Origin: Qipengyuania sp. HL-TH1
Lineage (GTDB): Bacteria > Pseudomonadota > Alphaproteobacteria > Sphingomonadales > Sphingomonadaceae
DNA length: 64,000 bases
NCBI RefSeq assembly: GCF_036365825.1
Contig: NZ_CP142675.1
Coordinates: 1 to 64,000 of the forward strand
Direction of reading: 5' to 3'
Shown here: positions 36,073 to 44,949 of the stretch, in pieces
How positions within the stretch are numbered: the stretch's first letter is position 1
Layout of the letters: the number at the start of each line of letters is the position of its first letter
Position numbers and translations under genes: made by a program
The notes under the pieces: generated by a model
Seen by the model: the letters and a program-made list of their open reading frames with translations, nothing else
Told to the model about the DNA's origin: nothing
Database searches by the model: none

Positions 36073-36735
36073 TCAGACCTCGGCGGGGCGACCCGGTTCG
36101 GGCTCGGATGATTCGGTCTGGGTGTTCAGCACTTGGCGAAAGGTCCGCCTGACCAGCCAGGGCTCGAGCACGCGGCCCACGAGAAACAGCGCGAAGAACA
36201 GCCCGGCAAAGACGAAAGCAGGCGTTGGCGAGTGTGTGCCCTCCTGCTCCTCTTCCTCCTCTTCCATCCGCTGCTTCTTTTGCTCGAGCGATTCAGGCGG
36301 CGGGGCACCGAGCATCTGGTCGACGATATTGTGCGGCCTGGGCTCTTCCTCGTCTTCCTCATCCTCCGCGTCGCTCGCCTCGGTTTCCGCGGCGCTTTCG
36401 AGCTCGGAGATGACGATGGTGGCCTGTGCAATCGCGAGGAACAGCAGCGGGGCCAGCGCGCACAGCAGCAGTGCGGGGCTGAACAGGTCGTAGCGCAGCT
36501 TGGCGGTCCCGCCTTCCTCCACGACTTGGAGCGTGCCGCGGCTGAAGGTGGCCAGCTTGTCCTGCGCGGCGGGGTTGTCCTTCACATAGGTCAGCGTGTC
36601 GCCGTCGATCTCTTGGCTGGCGGCGTCCAGCAATGGATCGAGCCGGGCGAACGCGCTTTGCGGCGTGCGCGGCGGGTCCAGCTCCACGACACCGCGCGCG
36701 CGCCATATCCAGTCGATGAAAGACAGTTTGGGCAT
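36073..36735 (-). CDS. Hypothetical membrane protein with acidic linker
   Basis: A 220-residue protein starting MPKLSFIDWIWRARGVVELD. Two membrane helices are visible: FSPALLLCALAPLLFLAIA (about 95-115) and PAFVFAGLFFALFLVGRVLE (about 175-195). Between them lies a highly acidic stretch (EASDAEDEEDEEEP, EEEEEEQEG) that probably faces one compartment. GGAGACC lies before the ATG. The N-terminal region resembles proteins of unknown function in sphingomonads. No function is proposed. Confidence 0.72.
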   Translation of the reverse strand: MPKLSFIDWIWRARGVVELDPPRTPQSAFARLDPLLDAASQEIDGDTLTYVKDNPAAQDKLATFSRGTLQVVEEGGTAKLRYDLFSPALLLCALAPLLFLAIAQATIVISELESAAETEASDAEDEEDEEEPRPHNIVDQMLGAPPPESLEQKKQRMEEEEEEQEGTHSPTPAFVFAGLFFALFLVGRVLEPWLVRRTFRQVLNTQTESSEPEPGRPAEV

Positions 36736-36853
36736 GGCGCTGGTCTCCGGCAATCTCGGGCGGGCACAAGCCTTCCACGTCCTGAAGCGGATCGCAGGCA
36801 GGCACGTCGGAAGGATGGGTCGGGTTGCGACCGGATGAGGCCGCAATGTGGGG

Positions 36854-37843
36854 CTATTCCGCTGGCACGCTTGAGCGGCGGAAGCGTGCGGGGATCCGCT
36901 CCTTCACCGCCCTGACCCCTTCGGTGAAGGGAAAGACCATCGTCTCGTTGATCTGCATCCTGCGGCCGCCCTCCATCCCGAGCTTTTCGGCTTCGCCATC
37001 GACGCAGGTTCCGAATATCCGGTCGAAGATGATCCAGGTGGCGCCGTAATTGCTACGGCTGCCTTGGAAATCCTGCGAATGATGGACGCTGTGATGCTCG
37101 GTCGTGTTGAACAGGAAGCGCCACCAACGAGGCGTGTTGAAGCGCACGTTGATGTGCTGATAGGTGCCGATGGCGAGGCCGAAGGTCGCGGCAAGCAGCG
37201 CGGCCCGCGGCAGGAAATCGAAGAACCCGCCGATCCCGAGGCCAATCAGGAACAATTCGATCGGGTTGCCAACCGCGCCTTTGTTGATGTTCAGCTGCGT
37301 GATGTAGTGATGCGGTGCATGCGTCAGCCACAGCGGATACCAATTGTGCATTCCGCGATGCATCCAGTACTGGCCGAAATCGAAGATCAGCGAGATCAGG
37401 AGCGCCTGCACCAGCAAGGGCATGCCGGTAAACCAATCAAGCTTGCCCCAGTCATAGGCGCCCTGGATGGCTTCGATGACCACGCCGGCGCCGATATAGA
37501 CATCGACCATCCGCAGCAGCGTGTATCCCAGGCCGACATAGAACAGGTCGGTGCACAATTCCTTCCACGTGAGCTGCCAGCTCTTGTGACGCGGGTTCAC
37601 CAGCTCGATCCCGATCAGCAGGACCTTGAAAGATATGGCAATGGTGATCGCCGTCGTTGCCGTGGCCAGCGAATTGGGCGCGTAATACCAGAAGGCGATC
37701 AGCGAAAAGAGGAAGAAGGGCTGGAAATAGGTGAAGATGAACCGCTTCAGCGGGCCGCCTTCCACCTTGGGAATGTTGTCCCATCCGACCGTAACCGGCG
37801 AGTCCGCCCCGATGATCCTGTTTCCTACGCGTACACCGGCCAT
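36854..37843 (-). CDS. Sterol-desaturase / fatty-acid-hydroxylase family diiron membrane enzyme
   Basis: A 329-residue protein with about four membrane helices and the eight-histidine diiron signature: HRGMHN (about 168), HAPHH (about 180) and EHHSVHHS (about 262). Members hydroxylate or desaturate lipids, including alkylglycerols and sterols; the substrate is unknown here. A GGGAGG ribosome-binding site precedes the ATG. About 200 bases upstream is a TATTA-N16-TAATA site identical in layout to those of the guanidine/urea cluster (see 38043), implying coregulation with that cluster. Confidence 0.9.
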   Translation of the reverse strand: MAGVRVGNRIIGADSPVTVGWDNIPKVEGGPLKRFIFTYFQPFFLFSLIAFWYYAPNSLATATTAITIAISFKVLLIGIELVNPRHKSWQLTWKELCTDLFYVGLGYTLLRMVDVYIGAGVVIEAIQGAYDWGKLDWFTGMPLLVQALLISLIFDFGQYWMHRGMHNWYPLWLTHAPHHYITQLNINKGAVGNPIELFLIGLGIGGFFDFLPRAALLAATFGLAIGTYQHINVRFNTPRWWRFLFNTTEHHSVHHSQDFQGSRSNYGATWIIFDRIFGTCVDGEAEKLGMEGGRRMQINETMVFPFTEGVRAVKERIPARFRRSSVPAE

Positions 37844-38032
37844 ATCCGCTACCTCCCGTGCGAGACTGTGGGGATACGCCGGACAATGCGCAGGACTCTG
37901 GGCAGACTGCTGTCCGGCCTCCTGAGGTTCTGTGGGATGCGCACCGACGGACTCCCCCTTGCTCGGATCGTATGACCGATCCGGCTGGTTTCTGTGTCTC
38001 TCCCGGCGAACGTTTTTTTGGCTATTGCGGCG

Positions 38033-38068
38033 AGGCTATCGATATTATGAAAACCGTCAAGGGTAATA
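38033..38068 (-). promoter_or_regulatory. Operator-promoter, site 3: TATTA-N16-TAATA with overlapping -35
   Basis: TATTA (38043-38047) and TAATA (38064-38068) stand 16 bases apart. On the minus strand the spacer reads CCCTTGACGGTTTTCA; TTGACG (38060-38055) can act as -35 and TAGCCT (38038-38033), 16 bases on, as -10, pointing to the diiron desaturase gene. The downstream half-site lies between -35 and -10, so binding of a repressor would block RNA polymerase. The promoter calls are inference. Confidence 0.6.
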
Positions 38069-38103
38069 ACGGTCCTTTTTTGACATTTATGCGAAGCTGA
38101 AGG

Positions 38104-39867
38104 TCAGGTGCGAGCAATATAGGCGCGCCATCCGCCCAGCTCGGTGATATCTTCGGCTCCGCTGGTTGCACGGGGTTCGGCTACGAAGCCTTTGACATTG
38201 CTGCCATCTTCCAGCGTCACCGTGCCGATGGCGAGCGGAGCGGGCACTTCGGCGACGAAGCTGCCGAAGGCGGCCACGTCGAGTTCGTAGACCTCGACCG
38301 CGATCGCCGCACCATCCTCGCTATGGACCAGCGCGGGCTTTGGCGGTGTGCTGTCGGCCATCGCATAGAGCCGGTAGGCGGGGGCGGTGTCGAACGCACC
38401 GACGAATCGCGCATCGCGCGACGTCAGTTGCCAATGCAGCGGCATGTCCTTCAGATGTGCGCCGACGACGGCAAGCTTAACGGTTTCCATTCTTCCCTCC
38501 AGATCGAGCGCGGGTCTCGCGGGCAAGTCCGCCTTGGCGAGATAGCTTTCGGCAGCGTCCATAAGGCCGCTGTCGCTGCCTGCCGGACCTATCAGTGTGA
38601 TCCCGAAGCCGGTGCCATTGGCGCGCGCACCGGCCGGCACGGCGATCGCGGCCATGTCGAGCAGGTTCACGAAATTGGTATAAAGGCCCAGATTGCTGTT
38701 CAGCGCGACCGGCGCGGCTTCCAGTTCGGCCACGCGGTAGGTCGTGCCGGTGGTCGGGAAGGCGAGCATGTCGACGCTGGCCCACATCTCCTCGGCACCC
38801 CGTTGCAATTCCGCGAGGCGATAGATCCCGTTGAACAGTTCGACCGCCGAAATGTCGAGGCCCGGCGCCACCACTGCGCGGACGGTGGCGTCGATCGCCT
38901 CGGGGTTGGCGGCCAGCACCGGGGCCAGCGCCGCCGCGCGCTCGGCTACCCATGGGCCGCTGTAGAGCAGGCTCGCGGCTTCGTTGAGGAAGGCGATATC
39001 GAGCTCGCAGATCTCGGCATCGCGCCCCAGAGTTTGGAGCGCGCGGGAATAGAGCGCTTCCGACTGGCTGTCGCCGAACCAGCCTCGCTGGTCGGGACGG
39101 GGGACGCCGATGCGTTTGGGGGTCAATTCCCGAGTGGGCAAGGCGCGAGAATAGGCATCCTGCGGATCGAATCCCGCCATGATCTGGTCGACCAGCCGCG
39201 CTTCGGAGATGTCGTCGGTGAAGACGCTGATGCAGTCGAGCGTACGGCACGCAGGTACCAGCCCCGTGGTGCTCCAGCGTCCCTTGCTCGGCTTGTATCC
39301 CACCAAATGGTTGAAGGCTGCGGGCACCCGCCCCGATCCGGCAGTATCGGTACCCAGCGCAAAGGCCACGAGACCGGCCGCCACCGCGACTGCCGAACCC
39401 GAACTCGATCCCCCGCTCACATAGGCGAGATTGTAGGCGTTGCGCAGAATGCCATAGGGACTGCGTGTGCCAACCAGCCCGGTCGCGAACTGGTCGAGAT
39501 TGGTCTTGCCGACGCAGATCGCGCCAGCGTCGAGCAACCGCGCGACCGCCGGTGCGGTGGTGTCGGGGGTGTAGGAGAACGCCGGGCATCCCGCGGTTGT
39601 GTCGAAACCGGCGACATCGATATTGTCTTTCACGGCAAAGGGGACGCCCGCAAGCGGGAGCGTTTCTCCCTCGGCGATCCGCGCATCCACTGCGCGCGCG
39701 GCCTCTGCCACCCGTTCGGGCGAAGCGTGGCTGATCCAGACCTGCGGCTGGATTTCGTCATAGGCGTCGATCCGCGCCAGGGTCGCTTCGGCAATGTCGA
39801 GCGCGCTTGCCGTGCCGGTGTTGACCGCCGCGGCGATCGTTTGGACGCTCTGGCGTGCAAGGTCCAT
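38104..39867 (-). CDS. atzF: Allophanate hydrolase
   Basis: A 587-residue enzyme with an amidase-signature domain: Lys in FAVKDNIDVAG, serine in YVSGGSSSGSAVAVAAG, and nucleophile region DTAGSGRVPAAFN (Ser-cisSer-Lys triad). The C-terminal ~120 residues (KLAVVGAHLKDMPLHWQLT) form the extra domain typical of allophanate hydrolase. It splits allophanate into ammonia and CO2. Its ATG overlaps the stop of the carboxylase by one base (TGATG). It is the last gene of the minus-strand operon. Confidence 0.95.
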   Translation of the reverse strand: MDLARQSVQTIAAAVNTGTASALDIAEATLARIDAYDEIQPQVWISHASPERVAEAARAVDARIAEGETLPLAGVPFAVKDNIDVAGFDTTAGCPAFSYTPDTTAPAVARLLDAGAICVGKTNLDQFATGLVGTRSPYGILRNAYNLAYVSGGSSSGSAVAVAAGLVAFALGTDTAGSGRVPAAFNHLVGYKPSKGRWSTTGLVPACRTLDCISVFTDDISEARLVDQIMAGFDPQDAYSRALPTRELTPKRIGVPRPDQRGWFGDSQSEALYSRALQTLGRDAEICELDIAFLNEAASLLYSGPWVAERAAALAPVLAANPEAIDATVRAVVAPGLDISAVELFNGIYRLAELQRGAEEMWASVDMLAFPTTGTTYRVAELEAAPVALNSNLGLYTNFVNLLDMAAIAVPAGARANGTGFGITLIGPAGSDSGLMDAAESYLAKADLPARPALDLEGRMETVKLAVVGAHLKDMPLHWQLTSRDARFVGAFDTAPAYRLYAMADSTPPKPALVHSEDGAAIAVEVYELDVAAFGSFVAEVPAPLAIGTVTLEDGSNVKGFVAEPRATSGAEDITELGGWRAYIART

Positions 39868-42800
39868 CAACACCGCCTCGTCAGCGCCATGAGCGGCGCG
39901 CCCGGTTCGATCGGCTGGCGTTCCTCGATATACAGCGAGGAAATCGTCCCGGCCGCCGGGCTTTCCAGCGGACACTCCATCTTCATTGCTTCGATGACGG
40001 CCACGGTGTCCCCCTTTTCGACCTCGTCGCCCTCGGCGACGAGCAATTTCCAGATGTATCCGCCAAAGGGAGATTCGACGACTTCGGCGCCCTCCGGCAC
40101 GTCGACTGCCGGCGCATCCAGCGCGGCGCCGCCGATGTCGTCGGCCAGTTCGGAAAGGCGGTCGAATTCGCCGTTACGCTCCCATTCGCCCCGTTCGGCA
40201 TCGAATGCCGCCTGCCGGGTCTCCTCGAACGCGGCGATCGATTGCGCGTTTTCGTTCAGGAAAGCGCGGTAATCGGCCAGCCGGAATTCCGAATGCTCGA
40301 CCTCGATCGACCGCCGCCCGGCAGGGAAGTCCCGCCGCCATTCCTCGAGCTCTTCGGCCGAGACTTCGAAAAAGCGGATCTGGTCGAAGAAGCGCAGCAG
40401 CCACGGCTTGCCGTCCTTGAAGACGTCGGTCTGGCGATAGGTGTTCCACACCTGGATGGTGCGCCCGAACAGCTGGTAACCGCCCGGGCCTTCCATCCCG
40501 TAGATGCACATATAGGCGCCGCCGATCCCGACGACATTGGGCGGGGTCCAGGTGCGCGCGGGGTTGTATTTGGTCGTGACGAGCCGATGCCGCGGATCGA
40601 CGGGTGTTGCGACGGGCGCGCCCAGATAGACATCCCCCAGTCCCATCACCAGGTAGCTGGCATCGAACACGATATCCTGCACCGCATCGGCATCGGGTAA
40701 GCCGTTGATCCGGCGAATGAATTCGATGTTGTCGGGACACCAGGGCGCATCGTCGCGCACCGCCGCCATATATTTCTCGACGGTCGCAATGGTCGCGGGG
40801 TCGCGCCAGCTGAGCGGCAGGTGGACGATCCGCGAGGGAATGGCGAAATCCTCGAGATCGCCGAGTTCGTCCTCGCATTCCATCAGCGCTGCGAGGGCGG
40901 AGCGCTGGTCGAGCTGCTTGCCGTCGAAATGGAGCTGGAGCGAGCGGATGCCCGGGGTGATGTCGACCACCCCGCGGAGCCCTTTCGCCTCGAGCACGGT
41001 CATCAGCGCATGGACGCGGATACGCAATTCGAGGTCGAGCACGATCGCCCCGTATTCGACCAGGATATTGCGATCGCCCTGCTGCCGGTAGACGGTTCGC
41101 GGACGATGCCCCTCGGCGGGGATTTCGGCGAGGATCGGGCTGAGATCGGCCGGGGCGCGCGGCTCGCTGTCAGCCGGCACCCCGGTCGTTGCCCCGGCAA
41201 GGGGCGCGGACTGGTCGGCGGCTTGCGCTTCGGCGATATCCACGGGCTGGAAGCGCAGGCGGTTCCCCGGAGCCAGTTGGCCGATCTTCCAGCGATCTGC
41301 GGCGATCACCACGAAGGGGCAGACGAAACCGCCCAGCGAGGGGCCATCGGGGCCGAGGATGATCGGCATGTCGCCGGTGAAATCGACCGCACCGATGGCA
41401 TAGGGATTGTCATGGATGTTGGACGGATGAAGCCCCGCCTCGCCGCCATCCTTGCGGGCCCATTCGGGCTTGGGCCCGACCAGCCGGACGCCGGTGCGAT
41501 TGCTGTTGTAGTGCACCTGCCATTCGGCAGTGGTGATCGCTTGCACGTCGTCCGGGGTGAAGAAGTCGGGCGCGCCGTGCGGGCCGTATAGGACGCGCAA
41601 AGTCCAGCAATTGCCCAGCTCGGGTTCGGGACCCGCGGGCATGTCCGTGGTGGTGGCGTTACCGGCCAGATGCAGCGTGTCGCCAGCGAGCAGCCGCCGC
41701 GCCGCATGTCCGCCGAACTGCCCCAGTTCGAAGGTACTACGGCTGTCGAGATAGGGCGGGATATCCAGCCCGCCTGCAAACAGGATATAGCCGCGCATAC
41801 CCCCGCCCGAAACGCGGCCCAGTGCGAGCGTCTGTCCGGCCACGACATCGAGCGGCGTGTCGCGCGCCACCGGATTGCCATCGAGCCTGGCCCCGAAATC
41901 CGCCCCGGCAAGGCACAGGCGCGCGGGCGCATTGAAGCGCAGCGTCGGCCCGGTGAAGGTCACCTCGAGCCCCGCCGTGCCCTCAGGATTGCCCAGCCGC
42001 AGATTGCCCAGCCGGAACGAGCGGTCATCCATCGGCCCGGACGGCGGGACCCCGACCGACCATAGTCCTTCGCGCCCCGGCCAGTCCTGTACGGTAGTGG
42101 CAGTGCCGCCGGAGACGATCTGGAAGCTGCTGGGCGCATAGGGAATCGTATCGAGCAGGCGGGTCGTGACCGTGCCCGCGATGAAGGATTCGTCCTGCAC
42201 GACATCGCGCAGCCAGCGCAGGTTCGTCTCGATCCCGTCGATCCGGCTTTCGGCGAGCGCCGCCTGCATCGCGCCAATGGCGCCTTCGCGCGTGTCAGCA
42301 TGCGTGATCAGCTTGGCGATCATCGGATCGTACCATGCGCTGATCGTGGTGCCGGCTTCGCACCAGGTTTCCGCCCGAATGCTATCGGGGAACGACAGCG
42401 CCGACAGCGTGCCGGTGGTCGGGCGATAGTCGAGCGCCGGGTCCTCGGCATACAGTCGCACCTGGACCGCATGCCCACGGGCGGTCGGCGCAGCGCGATC
42501 CATGAAGGCGTAATCGCCCATGCCCCCACGCACCATCCATTCGACCAGATCGACGCCCATTACCTCTTCGGTCACCCCGTGTTCGACCTGCAGGCGGGTG
42601 TTCATTTCGAGGAAGAAGAACTCCTGCCGTTCGGCGTCGAAGAGGAATTCCACCGTCCCCGCCGAGCGATATTGTGCCGCCTGAGCGAGGTTGACCGCGG
42701 CCAGGATGAGGTCGCGGCGCAGCGCATCCGACAGGCAGGGGGCAGGGGCTTCCTCGACGACCTTCTGGTTGCGGCGCTGGAGCGAACAGTCGCGTTCGCC

Positions 42801-43472
42801 CAGCGGCATGACGTGGCCTGCGCCATCACCGAAAATCTGGACCTCGATATGCCGGGCCCGCGCGATGTAGCGTTCGAGGAACACGCCCGCATCGCCAAAA
42901 CTGCTCTCGCCCTGGCGTACCACGCCGGCAAAGCCGTCACGCAGTTCGGCCTCATCCGCGCAGATGCGCATCCCGATGCCGCCGCCCCCGGCGGTCGCCT
43001 TGAGAATGACCGGATAGCCGATGTCGGCAGCCGCGCGGGCGGCCTCGTCTTCCCCGGTCAGCAGGCCGGTACCGGGCGCCAGCGGCACGCCCTGTTCCTC
43101 GGCCAGAGCGCGGGCGCTGTGCTTGAGGCCGAAGGTGCGGATATGCTCGGGTCGCGGGCCGATGAAGACGATCCCCGCAGCCTCGCAGGCTTCGGCAAAT
43201 TCGGCATTCTCGGCGAGAAACCCGTAACCGGGGTGAATATAGCCTGCGCCCGCCTCCTTCGCCGCGGCGATGATCGCGGCGCTATCGAGGTAGCTTTCGG
43301 TTGCGGGGGGCGGCCCGATGCACACCGCACTGTCCGCCAGCGACACATGCAGCGAATCGGCATCGGCGTCGGAATAGACCGCGACCGAACGCAGACCCAT
43401 GGTCCGCAAGGTCCGGATAATCCTGGTGGCAATCGCTCCGCGGTTGGCGATCAATACCGTCGGCGTGCTCAT
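39867..43472 (-). CDS. uca: Urea/guanidine carboxylase (biotin-dependent), probably guanidine-specific
   Basis: A 1201-residue multidomain carboxylase. In order: biotin carboxylase (VLIANRGAIATRIIRTLRTM, ATAGGGGIGMRICADE, FLEMNTRLQVEHGVTEEVMG), the two KipA/KipI-like halves of the carboxyltransferase (TTVQDWPGREGLWSVGVPPS through YGMEGPGGYQLFGRTIQVWN) and a biotin-carrier domain with EAMKME at the C-terminus. The start at 43472 overlaps the UAAP2 stop in ATGA. Homologues called urea carboxylase that travel with UAAP1/UAAP2 carboxylate guanidine; this gene has both partners beside it. Urea activity cannot be excluded from sequence. Confidence 0.95.
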   Translation of the reverse strand: MSTPTVLIANRGAIATRIIRTLRTMGLRSVAVYSDADADSLHVSLADSAVCIGPPPATESYLDSAAIIAAAKEAGAGYIHPGYGFLAENAEFAEACEAAGIVFIGPRPEHIRTFGLKHSARALAEEQGVPLAPGTGLLTGEDEAARAAADIGYPVILKATAGGGGIGMRICADEAELRDGFAGVVRQGESSFGDAGVFLERYIARARHIEVQIFGDGAGHVMPLGERDCSLQRRNQKVVEEAPAPCLSDALRRDLILAAVNLAQAAQYRSAGTVEFLFDAERQEFFFLEMNTRLQVEHGVTEEVMGVDLVEWMVRGGMGDYAFMDRAAPTARGHAVQVRLYAEDPALDYRPTTGTLSALSFPDSIRAETWCEAGTTISAWYDPMIAKLITHADTREGAIGAMQAALAESRIDGIETNLRWLRDVVQDESFIAGTVTTRLLDTIPYAPSSFQIVSGGTATTVQDWPGREGLWSVGVPPSGPMDDRSFRLGNLRLGNPEGTAGLEVTFTGPTLRFNAPARLCLAGADFGARLDGNPVARDTPLDVVAGQTLALGRVSGGGMRGYILFAGGLDIPPYLDSRSTFELGQFGGHAARRLLAGDTLHLAGNATTTDMPAGPEPELGNCWTLRVLYGPHGAPDFFTPDDVQAITTAEWQVHYNSNRTGVRLVGPKPEWARKDGGEAGLHPSNIHDNPYAIGAVDFTGDMPIILGPDGPSLGGFVCPFVVIAADRWKIGQLAPGNRLRFQPVDIAEAQAADQSAPLAGATTGVPADSEPRAPADLSPILAEIPAEGHRPRTVYRQQGDRNILVEYGAIVLDLELRIRVHALMTVLEAKGLRGVVDITPGIRSLQLHFDGKQLDQRSALAALMECEDELGDLEDFAIPSRIVHLPLSWRDPATIATVEKYMAAVRDDAPWCPDNIEFIRRINGLPDADAVQDIVFDASYLVMGLGDVYLGAPVATPVDPRHRLVTTKYNPARTWTPPNVVGIGGAYMCIYGMEGPGGYQLFGRTIQVWNTYRQTDVFKDGKPWLLRFFDQIRFFEVSAEELEEWRRDFPAGRRSIEVEHSEFRLADYRAFLNENAQSIAAFEETRQAAFDAERGEWERNGEFDRLSELADDIGGAALDAPAVDVPEGAEVVESPFGGYIWKLLVAEGDEVEKGDTVAVIEAMKMECPLESPAAGTISSLYIEERQPIEPGAPLMALTRRC

Positions 43473-44104
43473 GCAGCGACGATCATCCGCACGGGGGTCG
43501 GGTTGAAGGCATTGCACGGGTTGTTGATCTGCGGGCAGTTCGACACCACCACGACCACATCCATATCCGCGCGCAGGTCGACCGTAAGGCCGGGCGCGGA
43601 AATGCCGTCGACAATGCCGAGCGACCCGTCTTCCTCTACGGGCACGTTCATGAAGAAGTTGATGTTGGGCACCATGTCGCGCTTGCCGCGCCCCTCGGAC
43701 AGATTGGCCTCGAGGAAGTTCTCGACGCAGGCGTGCTGCGCCTTGGTGTGGTGGCCATAACGCAGGGTATTGGATTCGCAGGAACACGCGCCGCCGATCG
43801 TGTCATGATAGGCGACCGAAGTGCCGGTGATGGTCATCATCGCGCGGCCTTCGTTCGAACGCAGGACGCTGCCCTGGCGCAGGAACAGGTTCCCCTGCGC
43901 GGCCACGGTGTCCTGCGAGCTATACCGTTCGGCATCGTCAGCATCCGCGTAGAGCAGGAAATCGACCGCCTGATTGCCTTCCACATCGATAATGCGGAGC
44001 GTCTGCCCTGCCGCGATGTGATGCAGCCACGGCGCCCGGGCAGGCACGATTTCGTCATGGACGACGGCACCGGGCAGGCCCCCTGTTGCGGGATCAGCGG
44101 TCAT
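43469..44104 (-). CDS. Urea-amidolyase-associated protein UAAP2 (carboxyguanidine deiminase subunit)
   Basis: A 211-residue protein of the UAAP2 family. Conserved blocks include QTLRIIDVEGNQAVDFLLYA, RYSSQDTVAAQGNLFLRQGS, SNEGRAMMTI and SCESNTLRYGHHTKAQHACVENF. UAAP1 and UAAP2 together form carboxyguanidine deiminase in characterised systems, releasing ammonia from carboxyguanidine to give allophanate. Cys and His residues in this last block are the probable metal or catalytic residues. The gene is coupled to the carboxylase by a four-base overlap. Confidence 0.92.
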   Translation of the reverse strand: MTADPATGGLPGAVVHDEIVPARAPWLHHIAAGQTLRIIDVEGNQAVDFLLYADADDAERYSSQDTVAAQGNLFLRQGSVLRSNEGRAMMTITGTSVAYHDTIGGACSCESNTLRYGHHTKAQHACVENFLEANLSEGRGKRDMVPNINFFMNVPVEEDGSLGIVDGISAPGLTVDLRADMDVVVVVSNCPQINNPCNAFNPTPVRMIVAA

Positions 44105-44124
44105 GCAGTCTGCGCCCTTCCTTG

Positions 44125-44949
44125 CTAGCGGCGGTAGTAGTCTTCGATATTTTCGAAGGCGCGCAGGCCCTCGGGCGTGGCACAGCGGATCGGGTCGTCC
44201 TGATCGGTCACGGGCCCGCGCCACGCGCTTATGCGCAGCGGCGAAACCTGCCAGTCGTCCCGCGGGTCGAGGACATGCGGGCAATTGGCCAGGACCACGA
44301 TCACATCCATTTCCGCGCGCAGCACGATTTCGCGCCCCGCCTCGAAGGGGCCTACCAGCGGCGTGATGGCCCCATCGGCCTCGATCCGCGTGCCCTTAAA
44401 CAGATTGACGCAAGGGTGGACATCACGGCGCTGCAGCCCGTGCTTGGCCGAGCCCAGCAGCAGCCGGTCGCGGCCATTGGGAAAGGCGCCGCTATTGCGG
44501 CCCTCGCCATATTTGGCTTCGTTGGTGGCGGCATTCGATGTGCCGCAGAAAACGTCATGCGTGGCGGCGCCATCTTCGAGGATGCTCATCATCACGCGGC
44601 CCATGTCGGACAGCAGCAGCTTGCCCGCGCCGAGATAGCCGTTCCACTGCACCTTGACCGTGTCGGCCACGTTCAGCCGTTCGGTCGGCATTTCGGCATT
44701 GTAGATGAGCATCGAGGCACAGGCGTCGCCGGCAAGATCGATCAGCCGGACCCGCGATCCGCGCGCCAGCCTGCGGGTAGCATACCCGCCCGGGGCGACG
44801 GTTTCCTCCCACAGGAGGTCGTCCGGCTCCACGCCTGCGGGAAGGTCTGGCGCAACCGGCGGCAGGACGGGCATCGCGTCGACCACCGTGCCGGCCATCG
44901 CGCGGGCGTGGTCGCGCGCTGCCAGCGGGTTTGCCAGCCCCTCCGTCAT
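44125..44949 (-). CDS. Urea-amidolyase-associated protein UAAP1 (carboxyguanidine deiminase subunit)
   Basis: A 274-residue homologue of UAAP2: LWEETVAPGGYATRRLARGS, RLIDLAGDACASMLIYNAEM, ERLNVADTVKVQW, with the conserved DRLLLGSAKHGLQRRDVHPC. It is the partner subunit of UAAP2 in carboxyguanidine deiminase. The N-terminus is about 30 residues longer than usual, so a later start (for example Met18) is possible. Its ATG overlaps the stop of the NikR-like gene by four bases, and UAAP2 begins 20 bases after its stop. Confidence 0.92.
   Translation of the reverse strand: MTEGLANPLAARDHARAMAGTVVDAMPVLPPVAPDLPAGVEPDDLLWEETVAPGGYATRRLARGSRVRLIDLAGDACASMLIYNAEMPTERLNVADTVKVQWNGYLGAGKLLLSDMGRVMMSILEDGAATHDVFCGTSNAATNEAKYGEGRNSGAFPNGRDRLLLGSAKHGLQRRDVHPCVNLFKGTRIEADGAITPLVGPFEAGREIVLRAEMDVIVVLANCPHVLDPRDDWQVSPLRISAWRGPVTDQDDPIRCATPEGLRAFENIEDYYRR

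Noticed and set aside
37844..38040. Guanidine-I (ykkC) riboswitch in the desaturase leader, suggested by CCGGGAGAGAC
   Set aside because: Only a short piece resembles the 3' end of the motif; the conserved CTGGTCCGAGAG-type segments are missing.
38050..38090. Hairpin-like ACCGT/ACGGT followed by T-run as a terminator of atzF
   Set aside because: The stem is only five base pairs with a ten-base loop; the T-run is on the plus strand, away from atzF. The region is better explained by operator site 3.
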